64,000 nucleotides of DNA from the NCBI GenBank assembly GCA_001184205.1, contig LBMP01000006.1, positions 186,001-250,000 on the forward strand. Reading direction: 5' to 3'. The notes under the pieces are model-generated. The model saw only the letters and a list, made by a program, of their open reading frames with translations, did not search any database and was not told the origin of the DNA. This DNA is from Desulfocarbo indianensis (GTDB lineage: Bacteria; Desulfobacterota; Desulfarculia; Desulfarculales; Desulfarculaceae). How positions within the stretch are numbered: the first letter of the stretch is position 1; the number at the start of each line of letters is the position of its first letter. The position numbers were made by a program, and so were the translations under genes. Positions 26,287-34,531 of this stretch are shown here, in pieces.

Positions 26287-26409
26287 AGGCTGCTGATAAA
26301 AACCCATCTGCGTCGTTGCTGCGGAAAAGGCTGAAACTCACGTAGGTCCAACTACGCTTCGTTCCAGCCTTTTCCTCGCGCCTAGCATCCGGGGCTTTCT
26401 GAGCAGCCT
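26287..26409. repeat. Short palindromic (MITE-like) element A
   Basis: A 123-base non-coding element. Its ends are imperfect inverted repeats (AGGCTGCTGATAAAAACCC against the complement of the right end, AGGCTGCTCAGAAAGCCCC). Inside is a hairpin with arms GGAAAAGGCTG and CAGCCTTTTCC. It occupies most of the 323-base gap 26164-26486, with no gene. The ends resemble those of element B at 32894. Confidence 0.6.
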
Positions 26410-26433
26410 GGTCAGCTTGGCTTTGTCATCAAG

Positions 26434-26462
26434 CAAGGGCGGCCCGCCTTGGCGAGCCGCCC
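26434..26462 (-). terminator. Hairpin direct repeat, copy 2, terminator of the beta-helix gene
   Basis: This copy lies 24 bases after the stop of the minus-strand beta-helix gene. Read on that strand it is a GC-rich hairpin (arms GGGCGGC and GCCGCCC) followed by TTGCTTG, a weak T-rich tail, so it probably ends that transcript. Confidence 0.5.
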
Positions 26463-26486
26463 TGATTCACGATGTGCGCAGCGCGG

Positions 26487-27905
26487 CTAGGGGCGTATGT
26501 CTATGGTGGGATACATGCCCTTGAGATCGCCCTCGGGATAGGGCTGCACGATGTTGAAGGAAATGTCCTGGGAACTCTGGGCGTGGCCCCGTTTTTCCTC
26601 GCCGCGCCAATAGGCCCCGTTGGCTTCCAGGATGTGATCGATGCGATGGCTGAAGGCGTGCACGAATTCGTGCCCGCTGCCGGTGAAAATCATCTTGCCG
26701 TGGATGACGTCGCCCGTCATTTTATCCAGTTCCGAGAGGGGCATGCTGTTTTGGGCCAGATCGGCGGCGTTGGCCACGAATCCCCAGAGCAGGGTGCCCG
26801 GCGGCACCTCCACCGCCTCTTCCAGGTCCACGATGGTGTGGGGCATCACCACGCAGCCTCCGCCGACTTTCAGCTCGGCTTGGGCCCTGCCCCTGAGGAA
26901 GGAGTTGAAGCCCACGAACACCTTTTCGCCCATGTCGGCCCGGATGATTTTCACGCCATGGGCGGTGACGTTGAGACCGGCCAGGCGCGAATCGATTATG
27001 TAGCAGTTCTCCTGGGCGTTGGCTCCCTGGCCCAGGTGGGCGTTTTCCAAATAGGCCCGCTGGGCCACCAGCACGTTTTCGCCCAGGGTGCATTCGCCCT
27101 TGACCACCGCGTAATGGCTCACCGAAGCGCCGGCCGGGATATCCAGGTCGCGCGAAATGGTCACCGAGTTGAAGACTTCCTCGAAATCGCTCTCCCTGGA
27201 TTCTATGAAGTCGATGAATTCGCCCTCGGTGCGCTGGCCCGGTTCCTGGCGGACGTAGCGGGCCAGCACCTGGGGATCGTGGCGGTATTTGAAATCGAAA
27301 TGCGGGCCGGATATCCAGATTTGGCCGGGGGCCACGTAGTGATGGGCCATCTCGCCGGTTTGCAGATAGGCGAATTCGCCGATCACCGTATCATGCACCG
27401 TGGTCAGGTCTATGGTGGAGAAGGGGCCCAGGAAGGAGCCCTCCACCGGCGAGCCGTGGATATTGGCGTAGGGCAGGGAGGCGGTGTTCTGGATGAGGAA
27501 CTCCTCGGGCGCCTCCGGATCGTGGGAGAAATTGTGCACCAGGGTCTTTATCAAAAACGAGTCCTTGATGTGGATCACCTCGTCGTCGTGCAGGGGAATC
27601 TTGAGCCCGTCAAAAAGGAAATCGTCGTGCTTGCTCTTAAGCTCGTCGCCCCGGATGTCGCTTTTGTAGATCATGGAGTGCTCCACCACGCACTTGCCCA
27701 GGAAATAGCTGCCCGCCATGGTGGAATTGGAGAAATGGAAGTGCAGGGGGTGATAAGGGGTGAGACCGTAAAAAGCGTAGAACTTGGCGAATTGTTCCAA
27801 AGGCACCAGGGCCTGCAAAAAAGGCCGCACGTCGAAATCCATCTCGCGCAGGTTCACGTTGACCCGGTTTTCTATGCGTTCCCTTAAATCGCTCAATTTT
27901 TTCAT
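26487..27905 (-). CDS. Left-handed beta-helix (hexapeptide-repeat) protein of unknown function
   Basis: A 472-residue protein. The C-terminal half (about 255-410) shows hexapeptide periodicity, with imperfect turns such as VSHYAVVKGECTLGENVLVA and GGGCVVMPHTIVDLEEAVEV, as in trimeric acyl- or nucleotidyl-transferases. The N-terminal 230 residues (MKKLSDLRERIENRVNVNLR at the start) are not a domain that I recognise. The chosen ATG 27905 has GGGGAG about 9 bases upstream; a longer frame to 28004 has no such signal. No membrane segments. It is a single gene ending in the hairpin at 26434. A sugar or acyl transferase role is possible but unproven. Confidence 0.7.
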   Translation of the reverse strand: MKKLSDLRERIENRVNVNLREMDFDVRPFLQALVPLEQFAKFYAFYGLTPYHPLHFHFSNSTMAGSYFLGKCVVEHSMIYKSDIRGDELKSKHDDFLFDGLKIPLHDDEVIHIKDSFLIKTLVHNFSHDPEAPEEFLIQNTASLPYANIHGSPVEGSFLGPFSTIDLTTVHDTVIGEFAYLQTGEMAHHYVAPGQIWISGPHFDFKYRHDPQVLARYVRQEPGQRTEGEFIDFIESRESDFEEVFNSVTISRDLDIPAGASVSHYAVVKGECTLGENVLVAQRAYLENAHLGQGANAQENCYIIDSRLAGLNVTAHGVKIIRADMGEKVFVGFNSFLRGRAQAELKVGGGCVVMPHTIVDLEEAVEVPPGTLLWGFVANAADLAQNSMPLSELDKMTGDVIHGKMIFTGSGHEFVHAFSHRIDHILEANGAYWRGEEKRGHAQSSQDISFNIVQPYPEGDLKGMYPTIDIRP

Positions 27906-28169
27906 GGATTTTTTCTCCCCACCGGCTGGAGACAGACCACGGCGCCGTGAGCCGCCCGCGGCTACCCCCGGAAATGCATCTGTCCGTGGCGCCGGTCCTC
28001 CCACTGCCCTGGGGGACCGACTGGGTTCTTTTAGCAGATAGCGGCCAGCTTGGGAAGCCCGATTAATGCCGCCCCAAAACCCGCAAACGGTCAGGAGTTT
28101 TTTGTGACGGAAGCAAAGCTTTTTCCCGGCGGGCCCAACTGGGTGTGGGCCAGGGCGGGCTTATGCTGC

Positions 28170-28175
28170 TACAAT
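28170..28175 (+). promoter_or_regulatory. Extended -10 promoter of the PstS-like gene
   Basis: TGCTACAAT gives an extended -10 (TACAAT at 28170-28175), 44 bases before ATG 28219. Otherwise the 313-base divergent gap 27906-28218 holds only a 12-bp palindrome CACGGCGCCGTG (27938-27949). Confidence 0.45.
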
Positions 28176-28218
28176 AATGCACAATCCCTTTAAAACACCT
28201 TCCCTTAGGAGTGTAGCC

Positions 28219-29037
28219 ATGCCCAGGAAAGCTGTAATAGCGTTGTTGTTGGCCGTCATGCTGGCGCCGGCCGCCATGGCGCTGGCCGGTCAAGCCATCA
28301 CCATATCCGGCTCGACCACGGTGTTGCCCCTGGCGCAAAGGACCGCCGAGGAATACATGAAACGCTACCCCGACGTGCGTATTTCCGTGGCGGGCACCGG
28401 CAGCGGGGACGGCATCAGGGCGCTCATCGACGGCACCGCCGATATAGGCAATTCCTCCCGCGACCTCAAGGACAAGGAAAAAAAGCTGGCGCTCCAAAAG
28501 GGCGTGGAAGTGGCCAAGCACGTGGTGGCCCTGGATTGCATCGTGCCCGTGGTGCATCCCAGCAATCCCGTTTCCGACCTGACCACCGAGCAACTGGGCG
28601 CCATTTATGCCGGCAAGGTGCGCAACTGGAGCCAGGTGGGCGGCGAGGACCGCCAGGTGGTGGCGATTTCGCGCGATTCATCCTCCGGCACCTTTGAGGT
28701 GTGGAATCACAAGGTGCTGGGCGAGCGCGTGCGGGTGAGGCCGGACGCCCAGTTGCAGGCCAGCAACGGCGCCGTGGCCCAGGCGGTGGCCGGCAATAAA
28801 TACGCCATAGGTTACGTGGGGTTGGGCTATGTGCATGAGCAGGTGAAGGCGCTCAAGGTAAACGGCGTCAAGCCCAGCCCGGAGACCGCCCGCAGCGGGG
28901 CCTATCCCATAGCCCGCGGCCTGAACATGTTCACCAAAGCCTCCCCCAAAGTGGCGGTGCAGGGCTTCATTGACTTCGTGCTGAGCCCCCTGGGCCAGGA
29001 AATCGTGGTCCGGGAGGGCTTTGTGCCGGTCCGCTAG
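28219..29037 (+). CDS. PstS-like phosphate-binding periplasmic protein
   Basis: A 272-residue receptor. The signal peptide is residues 1-22 (MPRKAVIALLLAVMLAPAAM, then ALA before GQ). The phosphate-pocket segments are SGSTTV near the N-terminus, GTGSGDGIRALIDGTADI and SRDSSSGT. ATG 28219 has AGGAG 8 bases upstream, and the signal peptide starts exactly there. No pstC, pstA or pstB genes follow, so it may serve a transporter elsewhere or act as a phosphate sensor or scavenger. A strong hairpin follows the stop. Length is typical of the short PstS class. Confidence 0.87.
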   Translation: MPRKAVIALLLAVMLAPAAMALAGQAITISGSTTVLPLAQRTAEEYMKRYPDVRISVAGTGSGDGIRALIDGTADIGNSSRDLKDKEKKLALQKGVEVAKHVVALDCIVPVVHPSNPVSDLTTEQLGAIYAGKVRNWSQVGGEDRQVVAISRDSSSGTFEVWNHKVLGERVRVRPDAQLQASNGAVAQAVAGNKYAIGYVGLGYVHEQVKALKVNGVKPSPETARSGAYPIARGLNMFTKASPKVAVQGFIDFVLSPLGQEIVVREGFVPVR

Positions 29038-29055
29038 CTTGCGGAAAATATAATG

Positions 29056-29099
29056 ACCCCGGCCGCCAGACCCCTTGTAACCCGACCGGCGGCCGGGGT
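29056..29099 (+). terminator. Strong hairpin after the PstS-like gene
   Basis: ACCCCGGCCGCC (29056-29067) and GGCGGCCGGGGT (29088-29099) form a perfect 12-bp stem with a 20-base loop, 18 bases after the stop. There is no T-run, so it may end, protect or regulate the transcript. It lies directly before the asparagine-synthase-like gene. Confidence 0.5.
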
Positions 29100-29140
29100 A
29101 TCATGCCGCCAGATTCATCTCCTTTCAGATCGACGGCCGC

Positions 29141-30745
29141 TTGCCGGTCAAGGGGGCCAGCTTGGAGCTAAGCTTTGACAATGCCCGGGTGGAGATGTCC
29201 CGCCATGCTCCGCTCTGCCAGGCCGGCCGCCTGGATTTGGCCGGCTATCAGGTGCAGGTTTTGGGCTTTCCCGGCTGGCTGGTGGTGTATGAAGACCTTT
29301 CCTATGAAACCCACCAGGCCGAAGTGGCCCGCAGTCTGGAAGCCCTGACCAGGGCCTACCTGGAGGACCCCAGCCTGAGCCACGGCCTGGCCCGGCTCTC
29401 GGGCGAGTTCATGCTGCTGGTGAGCCGGGAGGGCCGCCTGGAGCGCCTGATAACCTCGGACGGCTTTCCCAACAACGTGTATTGGTTTCTGGACGACGGC
29501 CACCTGGTGATCAGCGACGACCTGTGGCGTCACCTGGATATCTTCGCCCCCCTGGAGCCGGGTTCCTATGACCAGCGCAACCTGACCTATCTAAGCAAGA
29601 AAAAGACCTGTGTGCCGGGACACACCTATCTGCGGGGCCTGCATCGCCTGCAACCGGCCACCATCTACCAGGTGGAAATAGGCGGCCTAAACCGGCTCAA
29701 GGCGGTGTATCCCAAGAAAATGCACGACCGGGAGCTAAATTACCGGGACTTCCTGGCGGTCATCGGACGCCGCCTGGAGCCGGGGCCCTACACCCTGGCC
29801 TACAGCTCGGGCATCGATTCCCATCATCTTCTGGAAACCTTTGACGACCGCATTGCCGAGGTTTTCAACATTTATTTCCATCCGCCCTTTCAAGACGCCG
29901 AACGCAGCAAGGAGGCGGCCGCCGCGGTGATCAACTGCGCCAACCTGGGCCGCAAGCTCACCCACATCGCGGTGGATTTCGAGGCCCCGGAAAACCTGGC
30001 CTGGCTGCGCCACGCCGCCGACCGGGACCCCTTTGCCTGCCATTACAATTTCACCATGTACCATTTCTTTCGCCAGGCCGGCACCGACCGGGTCATGACC
30101 GGGCAAAACGCCGACACCGTGCAATGGTTCGGGCTCACTTCGGAGATACCTTTCGGCTGGGCCTTCCTCACCAGCAAACTGCCCAACTATTACAGCGATT
30201 GGATCAGGCTCTATTACCGCTGGTGCGTGCAGCGCTCCTACGACCGCCTGGCCGGCGAGAGCTTTTTGAACCACCGCCTGTTTTACGGGGTCTGGCCGGA
30301 GGTGGGCCATTTGGTGGGCCGGGACGGCTATTGGCCGTTCATGTATTTCAAGATGATAAACAACATGACCTCCGGCAACACTCAGCTATTCCGCAACGCG
30401 GCTTCTTTTTTCAATAAAAAGGTGTTTTTTCCCTATATCGAACCTCTGGTGCTTTACGTGTCCTGTTATTGGCGGCGGCCCCTGGGTTCCATCCGCAAAC
30501 CAAAGGCCGGCCTGCGCGCCCTGCATCCCAAGTGCATGCACTACCGCGATATACCCCGCCGGGTGACCCAGGGATTGGATTTTTCCCACACGCCCGCCTT
30601 CAAACAGGTGGCCGGCGAAATGGATCAGCTGAGCCCCAAGCTCAAGCAAATGTTCGACGCCGCGGCCGCCAACCCCCAAGCCAGGGCGTTCCTCTATCTT
30701 TTCGCCTTGGGCGCGGCCGGGCAAAGGCCCCGGGGCGCGTCGTGA
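29141..30745 (+). CDS. Asparagine-synthase-like protein lacking the glutaminase cysteine
   Basis: A 534-residue protein. The N-terminal 170 residues follow the class II amidotransferase fold (GEFMLLVSREGRLERLITSD, LVISDDLWRHL) but do not start with Met-Cys, so glutamine hydrolysis is not expected. The synthetase domain has the PP-loop SSGIDS (222-227) and a divergent second ATP motif, TGQNADTVQWFG. It should adenylate a carboxylate and join it to an amine. No ATG exists between the upstream stop (29078) and Met19; the TTG at 29141 is the best start, without a clear Shine-Dalgarno. It is followed by the cyclase and GshB genes. Lasso, lactam or sugar-modifying homologues exist; the product here is unknown. 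Confidence 0.7.
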   Translation: MPVKGASLELSFDNARVEMSRHAPLCQAGRLDLAGYQVQVLGFPGWLVVYEDLSYETHQAEVARSLEALTRAYLEDPSLSHGLARLSGEFMLLVSREGRLERLITSDGFPNNVYWFLDDGHLVISDDLWRHLDIFAPLEPGSYDQRNLTYLSKKKTCVPGHTYLRGLHRLQPATIYQVEIGGLNRLKAVYPKKMHDRELNYRDFLAVIGRRLEPGPYTLAYSSGIDSHHLLETFDDRIAEVFNIYFHPPFQDAERSKEAAAAVINCANLGRKLTHIAVDFEAPENLAWLRHAADRDPFACHYNFTMYHFFRQAGTDRVMTGQNADTVQWFGLTSEIPFGWAFLTSKLPNYYSDWIRLYYRWCVQRSYDRLAGESFLNHRLFYGVWPEVGHLVGRDGYWPFMYFKMINNMTSGNTQLFRNAASFFNKKVFFPYIEPLVLYVSCYWRRPLGSIRKPKAGLRALHPKCMHYRDIPRRVTQGLDFSHTPAFKQVAGEMDQLSPKLKQMFDAAAANPQARAFLYLFALGAAGQRPRGAS

Positions 30746-30770
30746 GTTTTCGGCAAGCCCGCCCGCCTGC

Positions 30771-30776
30771 TATACT
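30771..30776 (+). promoter_or_regulatory. Extended -10 promoter of the cyclase gene
   Basis: TGCTATACT (TATACT at 30771-30776) lies about 30 bases before the cyclase start, a compact promoter with an extended -10. Confidence 0.45.
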
Positions 30777-30805
30777 CCCCGGAGAGACTGAGCAGGATCA
30801 TGACC

Positions 30806-31723
30806 ATGGCAGATGAAAGCAAAGTCTTCAAGCAATTGGTGGAAGTGACCCGCCAGGTGGCGGGGGGCGATTATTCCAGGGCCGCTGAGCTGTTCGATCT
30901 CACCATGGCGGGCAAGGCCAACGACGCCATCGGCGAGCTGGCCGAGGCCTTCGGCATGATGCTGGTGCAGGTGGAGGGCCGGGAGTTCCGTCTGGAGCAG
31001 CTCATCGAGGAGCTGAAAGAGACCAACCGGCGCCTGGAAAGCACCCTGCACAAGGTCAAGCTCCTGGAGAGCATCGAGGCCCATCTCTCCAAGTTCGTGC
31101 CCCAATCGGTGACCAAGCTCATCCAGGCCAATCCCGAGGCCCCGGATTTGGCCAAGCATGACCGGGACGTGTCGGTGCTGTTTCTGGACGTGGCCGGCTA
31201 CACCCGCATGAGCGAGAAGGTGGCCGCCGAGCAGATGAATTTCTTGATCGAAAGCTATTTTTCCTCTTTTCTGGATGACATTCACCGCAATCGCGGCGAC
31301 ATCAACGAGACCGCCGGCGACGGCTTGATGATCATCTTCCAGCACGAGGACAACCGGCAGAACGCGCTGGACGCGGTGAGCACCGCGCTCAGCATCCAGG
31401 GCAAGGTCAGGCGCATCAACCAGAGCAACGAGGGGAGTTTCGAGCCGGTGGCGGTTAACATCGGCATCAACTCGGGGACTTGCTCGGTGGGCTCCACCTG
31501 CTTCGAAGGCGTTTCCGGCACCCGCTGGACCTTCACCGCCTCCGGCCCGGTGACCAACACCGCCGCCCGCATCGGAGCCCTGGCCACCGACGGCAGGGTG
31601 CTGGTGGGCGAGGAAACCAGGCAAAGGGTGAAGGACGATTTTCAGGTGACCGATTTTGGGCGGCACCAGCTCAAAAATGTAAGCCAGCCGGTGCAGGTGT
31701 GGGAGGTCGCTATTCCTACCTAG
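30806..31723 (+). CDS. Class III adenylate/guanylate cyclase
   Basis: A 305-residue soluble cyclase that makes cAMP or cGMP from the nucleoside triphosphate. An N-terminal HAMP-like/coiled-coil stretch (about 1-95) leads into the catalytic domain (about 120-300). The first metal-binding aspartate is Asp128 (VLFLDVAGYTRMSEK) and the second lies in ETAGDGLMIIF. Later motifs are VNIGINSGTCSVGS and SGPVTNTAARI. It has no membrane helices. AGGA suits ATG 30806 better than ATG 30800, which is only six bases upstream. A cyclic-nucleotide-binding transporter is encoded 5.6 kb upstream, a possible effector. Confidence 0.88.
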   Translation: MADESKVFKQLVEVTRQVAGGDYSRAAELFDLTMAGKANDAIGELAEAFGMMLVQVEGREFRLEQLIEELKETNRRLESTLHKVKLLESIEAHLSKFVPQSVTKLIQANPEAPDLAKHDRDVSVLFLDVAGYTRMSEKVAAEQMNFLIESYFSSFLDDIHRNRGDINETAGDGLMIIFQHEDNRQNALDAVSTALSIQGKVRRINQSNEGSFEPVAVNIGINSGTCSVGSTCFEGVSGTRWTFTASGPVTNTAARIGALATDGRVLVGEETRQRVKDDFQVTDFGRHQLKNVSQPVQVWEVAIPT

Positions 31724-31767
31724 TATAAAGCCCTAGTTTGCTTATATATCTCAAGCGGGGTTTATGT

Positions 31768-31773
31768 TATATT
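31768..31773 (+). promoter_or_regulatory. Extended -10 promoter of the GshB-like gene
   Basis: TGTTATATT (TATATT at 31768-31773) lies in an AT-rich stretch about 104 bases before the ATG. A TTGTTACAA dyad covers the expected start site and could be an operator. Confidence 0.4.
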
Positions 31774-31876
31774 GTTACAAAAGCGTTACGCCCGCCGGCG
31801 GCTGGCAGGCGTGGCGCGTTGTAACTTTGATGTGTTAACCATTTTGCGAGTAACCCTACCGGGGGATGCCTAAGCA

Positions 31877-32896
31877 ATGGTGATCGCCTTTATCATGGAC
31901 CCCTTGGAGTCTATCGAGCCCCTCAACGAAACCACCAGCCATCTGATGTACGAATGTAACGAGCGCGGGCATACGGTTCTGTTCCTGGAACCGCACGATC
32001 TCTACGTTCGCAACAGCCGCCTGGTGGCCCGCATGCGCAACGTGACTTTACCGCCGGGGCTGGGCATGCAGGAGTATTGGCAGCGGGCCATAGCCTGTTT
32101 GAAAAGGGACGAGCTGATATTCGAGGAAATTACCGACATAGACGCGGTCTTTCTGCGCAAGGACCCGCCGCTGATCTACGAGTGCATGGAGTTCCTCACC
32201 CACGCCAGCGATCATGTGTTCATCATCAACAGCACCCAGGGGCAGATGATCGCCAACAGCAAGCTGTATCTGCTCAATTTCCCGGAGATCATCCCGGAAA
32301 CCCACATCTCGCGCGATCCCCAGCGCCTGAGAAAGATCATCGACGAGTTCGGCGGCACTATGGTGGTCAAGCCCCTGTCGCGCTCCAAGGGGGAGGGCGT
32401 CATCAAGGTCAGCATGCAGGACCGGGACAACCTGAACAGCCTGATTCATTACTATGTGCGCTCCTTTGAGCCCTACCCGCGGCGCGACGCGGTGATGGTG
32501 CAGGAATACCTTTCCCAGGTGAAAAAAGACGGCGACGTCCGCATCCTGCTTTTGAACGGCGAAATCTTGGGAGCCATGCGCCGCATACCCGCCGAGGGCG
32601 ACTTCCGCACCAATATCCATGCCGGGGCCACGCCGGCCAAGCACGTCATCACCGAAAGCGACAGGCGAATCTGTCGCACCGTGGCTCCCAGGCTCATCAG
32701 GGACGGCCTTTATTTCGTGGGTATAGACATCATCGGTGATAAATTGATAGAGATAAATTGCGTGAGTCCGGGGGGCATCCCCCGCATCAACCGCTTGGAC
32801 GGATTGCACATTGAGGCCAAGGTAATCGATTTCGTGGAGTGCAAGGTCGCGGAGATGCGTTCACCGGGCCGGAAAACGGCGGTGGACCTGGCTTAG
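31877..32896 (+). CDS. gshB: Glutathione-synthetase-like ATP-grasp ligase
   Basis: A 339-residue ATP-grasp enzyme resembling bacterial glutathione synthetase, which joins gamma-glutamylcysteine and glycine. Typical blocks are IAFIMDPLESI, VFLRKDPP, FPEIIPETHISRD, MVVKPLSRSKGEGVI, FRTNIHAGATPAK and the metal-site strand FVGIDIIGDKLIEINCVSPG. Length is close to the family norm (about 315-340). No gamma-glutamylcysteine ligase gene is nearby, so the true substrates are open. The Shine-Dalgarno is GGGGGAT. The stop TAG (32894-32896) is also the first three bases of palindromic element B, so the native C-terminus may have been altered by its insertion. Confidence 0.85.
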   Translation: MVIAFIMDPLESIEPLNETTSHLMYECNERGHTVLFLEPHDLYVRNSRLVARMRNVTLPPGLGMQEYWQRAIACLKRDELIFEEITDIDAVFLRKDPPLIYECMEFLTHASDHVFIINSTQGQMIANSKLYLLNFPEIIPETHISRDPQRLRKIIDEFGGTMVVKPLSRSKGEGVIKVSMQDRDNLNSLIHYYVRSFEPYPRRDAVMVQEYLSQVKKDGDVRILLLNGEILGAMRRIPAEGDFRTNIHAGATPAKHVITESDRRICRTVAPRLIRDGLYFVGIDIIGDKLIEINCVSPGGIPRINRLDGLHIEAKVIDFVECKVAEMRSPGRKTAVDLA

Positions 32897-33052
32897 CAGG
32901 GTGTTGCAAAACATCCTGCCAAGCGGGCCATGGACGGCCCGCCAATTTGCGCGGTTTTGAAGAAACAAGCAAATTGCCCAACTTGGCAAAACCTGCGCTT
33001 TTGCCAAGTTGGGATTGAAAAAGGCCAGGAGGCCTTTTTCGACAACCTGCTA
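32894..33052. repeat. Short palindromic (MITE-like) element B, providing the gshB stop
   Basis: A 159-base non-coding element. The left end TAGCAGGGTGTTGCAAAA and the complement of the right end TAGCAGGTTGTCGAAAAA agree at 15 of 18 positions. Internal perfect arms are CCCAACTTGGCAAAA with TTTTGCCAAGTTGGG, plus GCGGGCC/GGCCCGC and AAAAGGCC/GGCCTTTT. It encodes no transposase. It fills the space between the GshB-like gene and the CoA-transferase. Confidence 0.75.
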
Positions 33053-33081
33053 GTTCATCGCCGACTGGGAGATCATCTCAG

Positions 33082-34383
33082 ATGTATCAGGACATTTATC
33101 GCCGGAAACTGCTGACTCCTCATCAAGCCGCCGGACTGATTCAGGAAAAGATGACCCTGGCCCATGGCCTGACCATGGCCGAACCGCCGGCCCTTTTGGC
33201 GGCGGTGGCCGACAGGCTGCGGGCCGGCGACCTGCGCAAGCTGAAGGTTTTTTCGCTGCTGCCCCTGAAGCACGCCCTGGAAACCGTGTTGGCCCCGGAA
33301 CTGTCCGACTGCGTGGAGGCCATATCCGGGTTCGTGAGCGGCGGCGAACGCGGCCTGGTGTCGGTGGGGCTGAACTATTACATGCCCAATCATTTCCACC
33401 AGGTCCCCCGCCTGCTCACCGAGTTTCTGGGCGTGGACGCGCTGGTCACCACGGTTTCTCCCATGGACAAGGCCGGCTACTTCAGCTTCGGCACGGCCAA
33501 CGACTATACCTCCACCGTGGCCCGCAGCGCCAAACTGTGCATCGTGGAAGTCAATCCCAACATGCCCAGGGTGTTCGGCGATTCCCTGCTGCACGTCTCG
33601 GAGGTGACCGCGGTGGTGGAAAATGACGAACCGCTCCTGGAAATGCCGGCCGTCGACCCCTCCCCGGAAGACGAGGCCATCGGCCGGGCGGTGGCCGAGC
33701 TGGTGCCCGACGGCGCTTGCCTGCAATTGGGCTTCGGGGGCCTGCCCAACGCGGTGGCGGGCTTTTTGGAGGGGCACCGGGATCTGGGCGTGCACACCGA
33801 GGTGTTCGGGCCGGGCATGGCGCAATTGATCAAAAAGGGCATCGTCACCGGCCGGCGCAAAAACCTGCACCCCAGGAAACACGTTTTCACGGTGGCTCAG
33901 GGCGACAAGGATATGCTGGATTTCATGGACGACAATCCCGCCATGGTCAGCTATCCGGTTTCCTACACCAACCAGCCCTCGATCATCGCCCGCAACGAAA
34001 AGCTGATCTCCATCAATTCCATTATTCAGGTCGACCTGCTGGGCCAATGCAACGCCGAGTTCCTGGCCGGTCATCAATTCTCCGGCACCGGCGGGCAATT
34101 GGATTTCGTGCGCGGGGCCTTTGATTCGCCGGGGGGCAAATCGATCCTGGCTTTCCACAGCACGGCCAAACAGGGCACGGTGAGCCGGGTGGTGCCCTGC
34201 CTGGATTATGGCGCCATGGTCACCACCCCTCGCATGGACGCCCATTACCTGGTCACCGAGCACGGCGCGGCCAACCTGAAGGGGCGCTCCAGCCGGGAGC
34301 GGGCCCTGGCCATAATCGGTCTGGCCGCGCCCCAGTTCCGCGATGATCTTATGCGCCAGGCCGAGGATATGTATTTGTTGTGA
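33082..34383 (+). CDS. Acetyl-CoA hydrolase/4-hydroxybutyrate CoA-transferase family protein
   Basis: A 433-residue family I CoA-transferase that moves CoA from acetyl-CoA (or another acyl-CoA) to a carboxylic acid. Visible blocks are VTTVSPMDKAGYFSFGTAND, LQLGFGGLPNAVAGFL and LGVHTEVFGPGM. Glu240 in HTEVF sits where the family's catalytic glutamate is found (about residue 238 in 4-hydroxybutyrate CoA-transferase). The C-terminal segment HGAANLKGRSSRERALAIIG is typical. It is a single gene between element B and a terminator at 34392. In this organism a role in fermenting or activating short acids is likely; the exact acid cannot be told. Confidence 0.87.
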   Translation: MYQDIYRRKLLTPHQAAGLIQEKMTLAHGLTMAEPPALLAAVADRLRAGDLRKLKVFSLLPLKHALETVLAPELSDCVEAISGFVSGGERGLVSVGLNYYMPNHFHQVPRLLTEFLGVDALVTTVSPMDKAGYFSFGTANDYTSTVARSAKLCIVEVNPNMPRVFGDSLLHVSEVTAVVENDEPLLEMPAVDPSPEDEAIGRAVAELVPDGACLQLGFGGLPNAVAGFLEGHRDLGVHTEVFGPGMAQLIKKGIVTGRRKNLHPRKHVFTVAQGDKDMLDFMDDNPAMVSYPVSYTNQPSIIARNEKLISINSIIQVDLLGQCNAEFLAGHQFSGTGGQLDFVRGAFDSPGGKSILAFHSTAKQGTVSRVVPCLDYGAMVTTPRMDAHYLVTEHGAANLKGRSSRERALAIIGLAAPQFRDDLMRQAEDMYLL

Positions 34384-34391
34384 GGCCTGAA

Positions 34392-34412
34392 GCCCTGCCG
34401 GGCGCTTTTTTT
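34392..34412 (+). terminator. Rho-independent terminator of the CoA-transferase gene
   Basis: A short GCCC-TGCC-GGGC stem-loop is followed by GC and seven T (34406-34412), eight bases after the stop. Confidence 0.6.
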
Positions 34413-34452
34413 GCCACGGTTTTTGTGGTATATTTTCAATCAATAAGTTGCT

Positions 34453-34489
34453 TATAATCGCGGGGTCCTTTAGAGGGCCCTTTTTATTT
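34453..34489 (+). promoter_or_regulatory. Perfect -10 followed by a terminator hairpin in the FKBP leader
   Basis: TATAAT (34453-34458) is followed at once by GGGTCC-TTTAGA-GGGCCC (34463-34480) and TTTTTATTT (34481-34489). This intrinsic-terminator shape lies 43 bases before the FKBP start. It may stop read-through, or act as an attenuator for transcripts begun at a further -10, TATATT at 34429. Confidence 0.5.
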
Positions 34490-34531
34490 GGCAAAGTCGC
34501 CTTGGGCAGGCGGCGGAAAAGGAGCGGGTTG

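Noticed and set aside
26472-27887. 471-residue plus-strand frame opposite the beta-helix gene
   Set aside because: Antisense shadow. The minus frame has hexapeptide periodicity and a good ribosome site.
29141-32896. Asparagine-synthase-like, cyclase and GshB-like genes as one biosynthetic operon
   Set aside because: Each of the last two has its own candidate promoter and a spacer of 60-153 bases, so a single operon cannot be supported.
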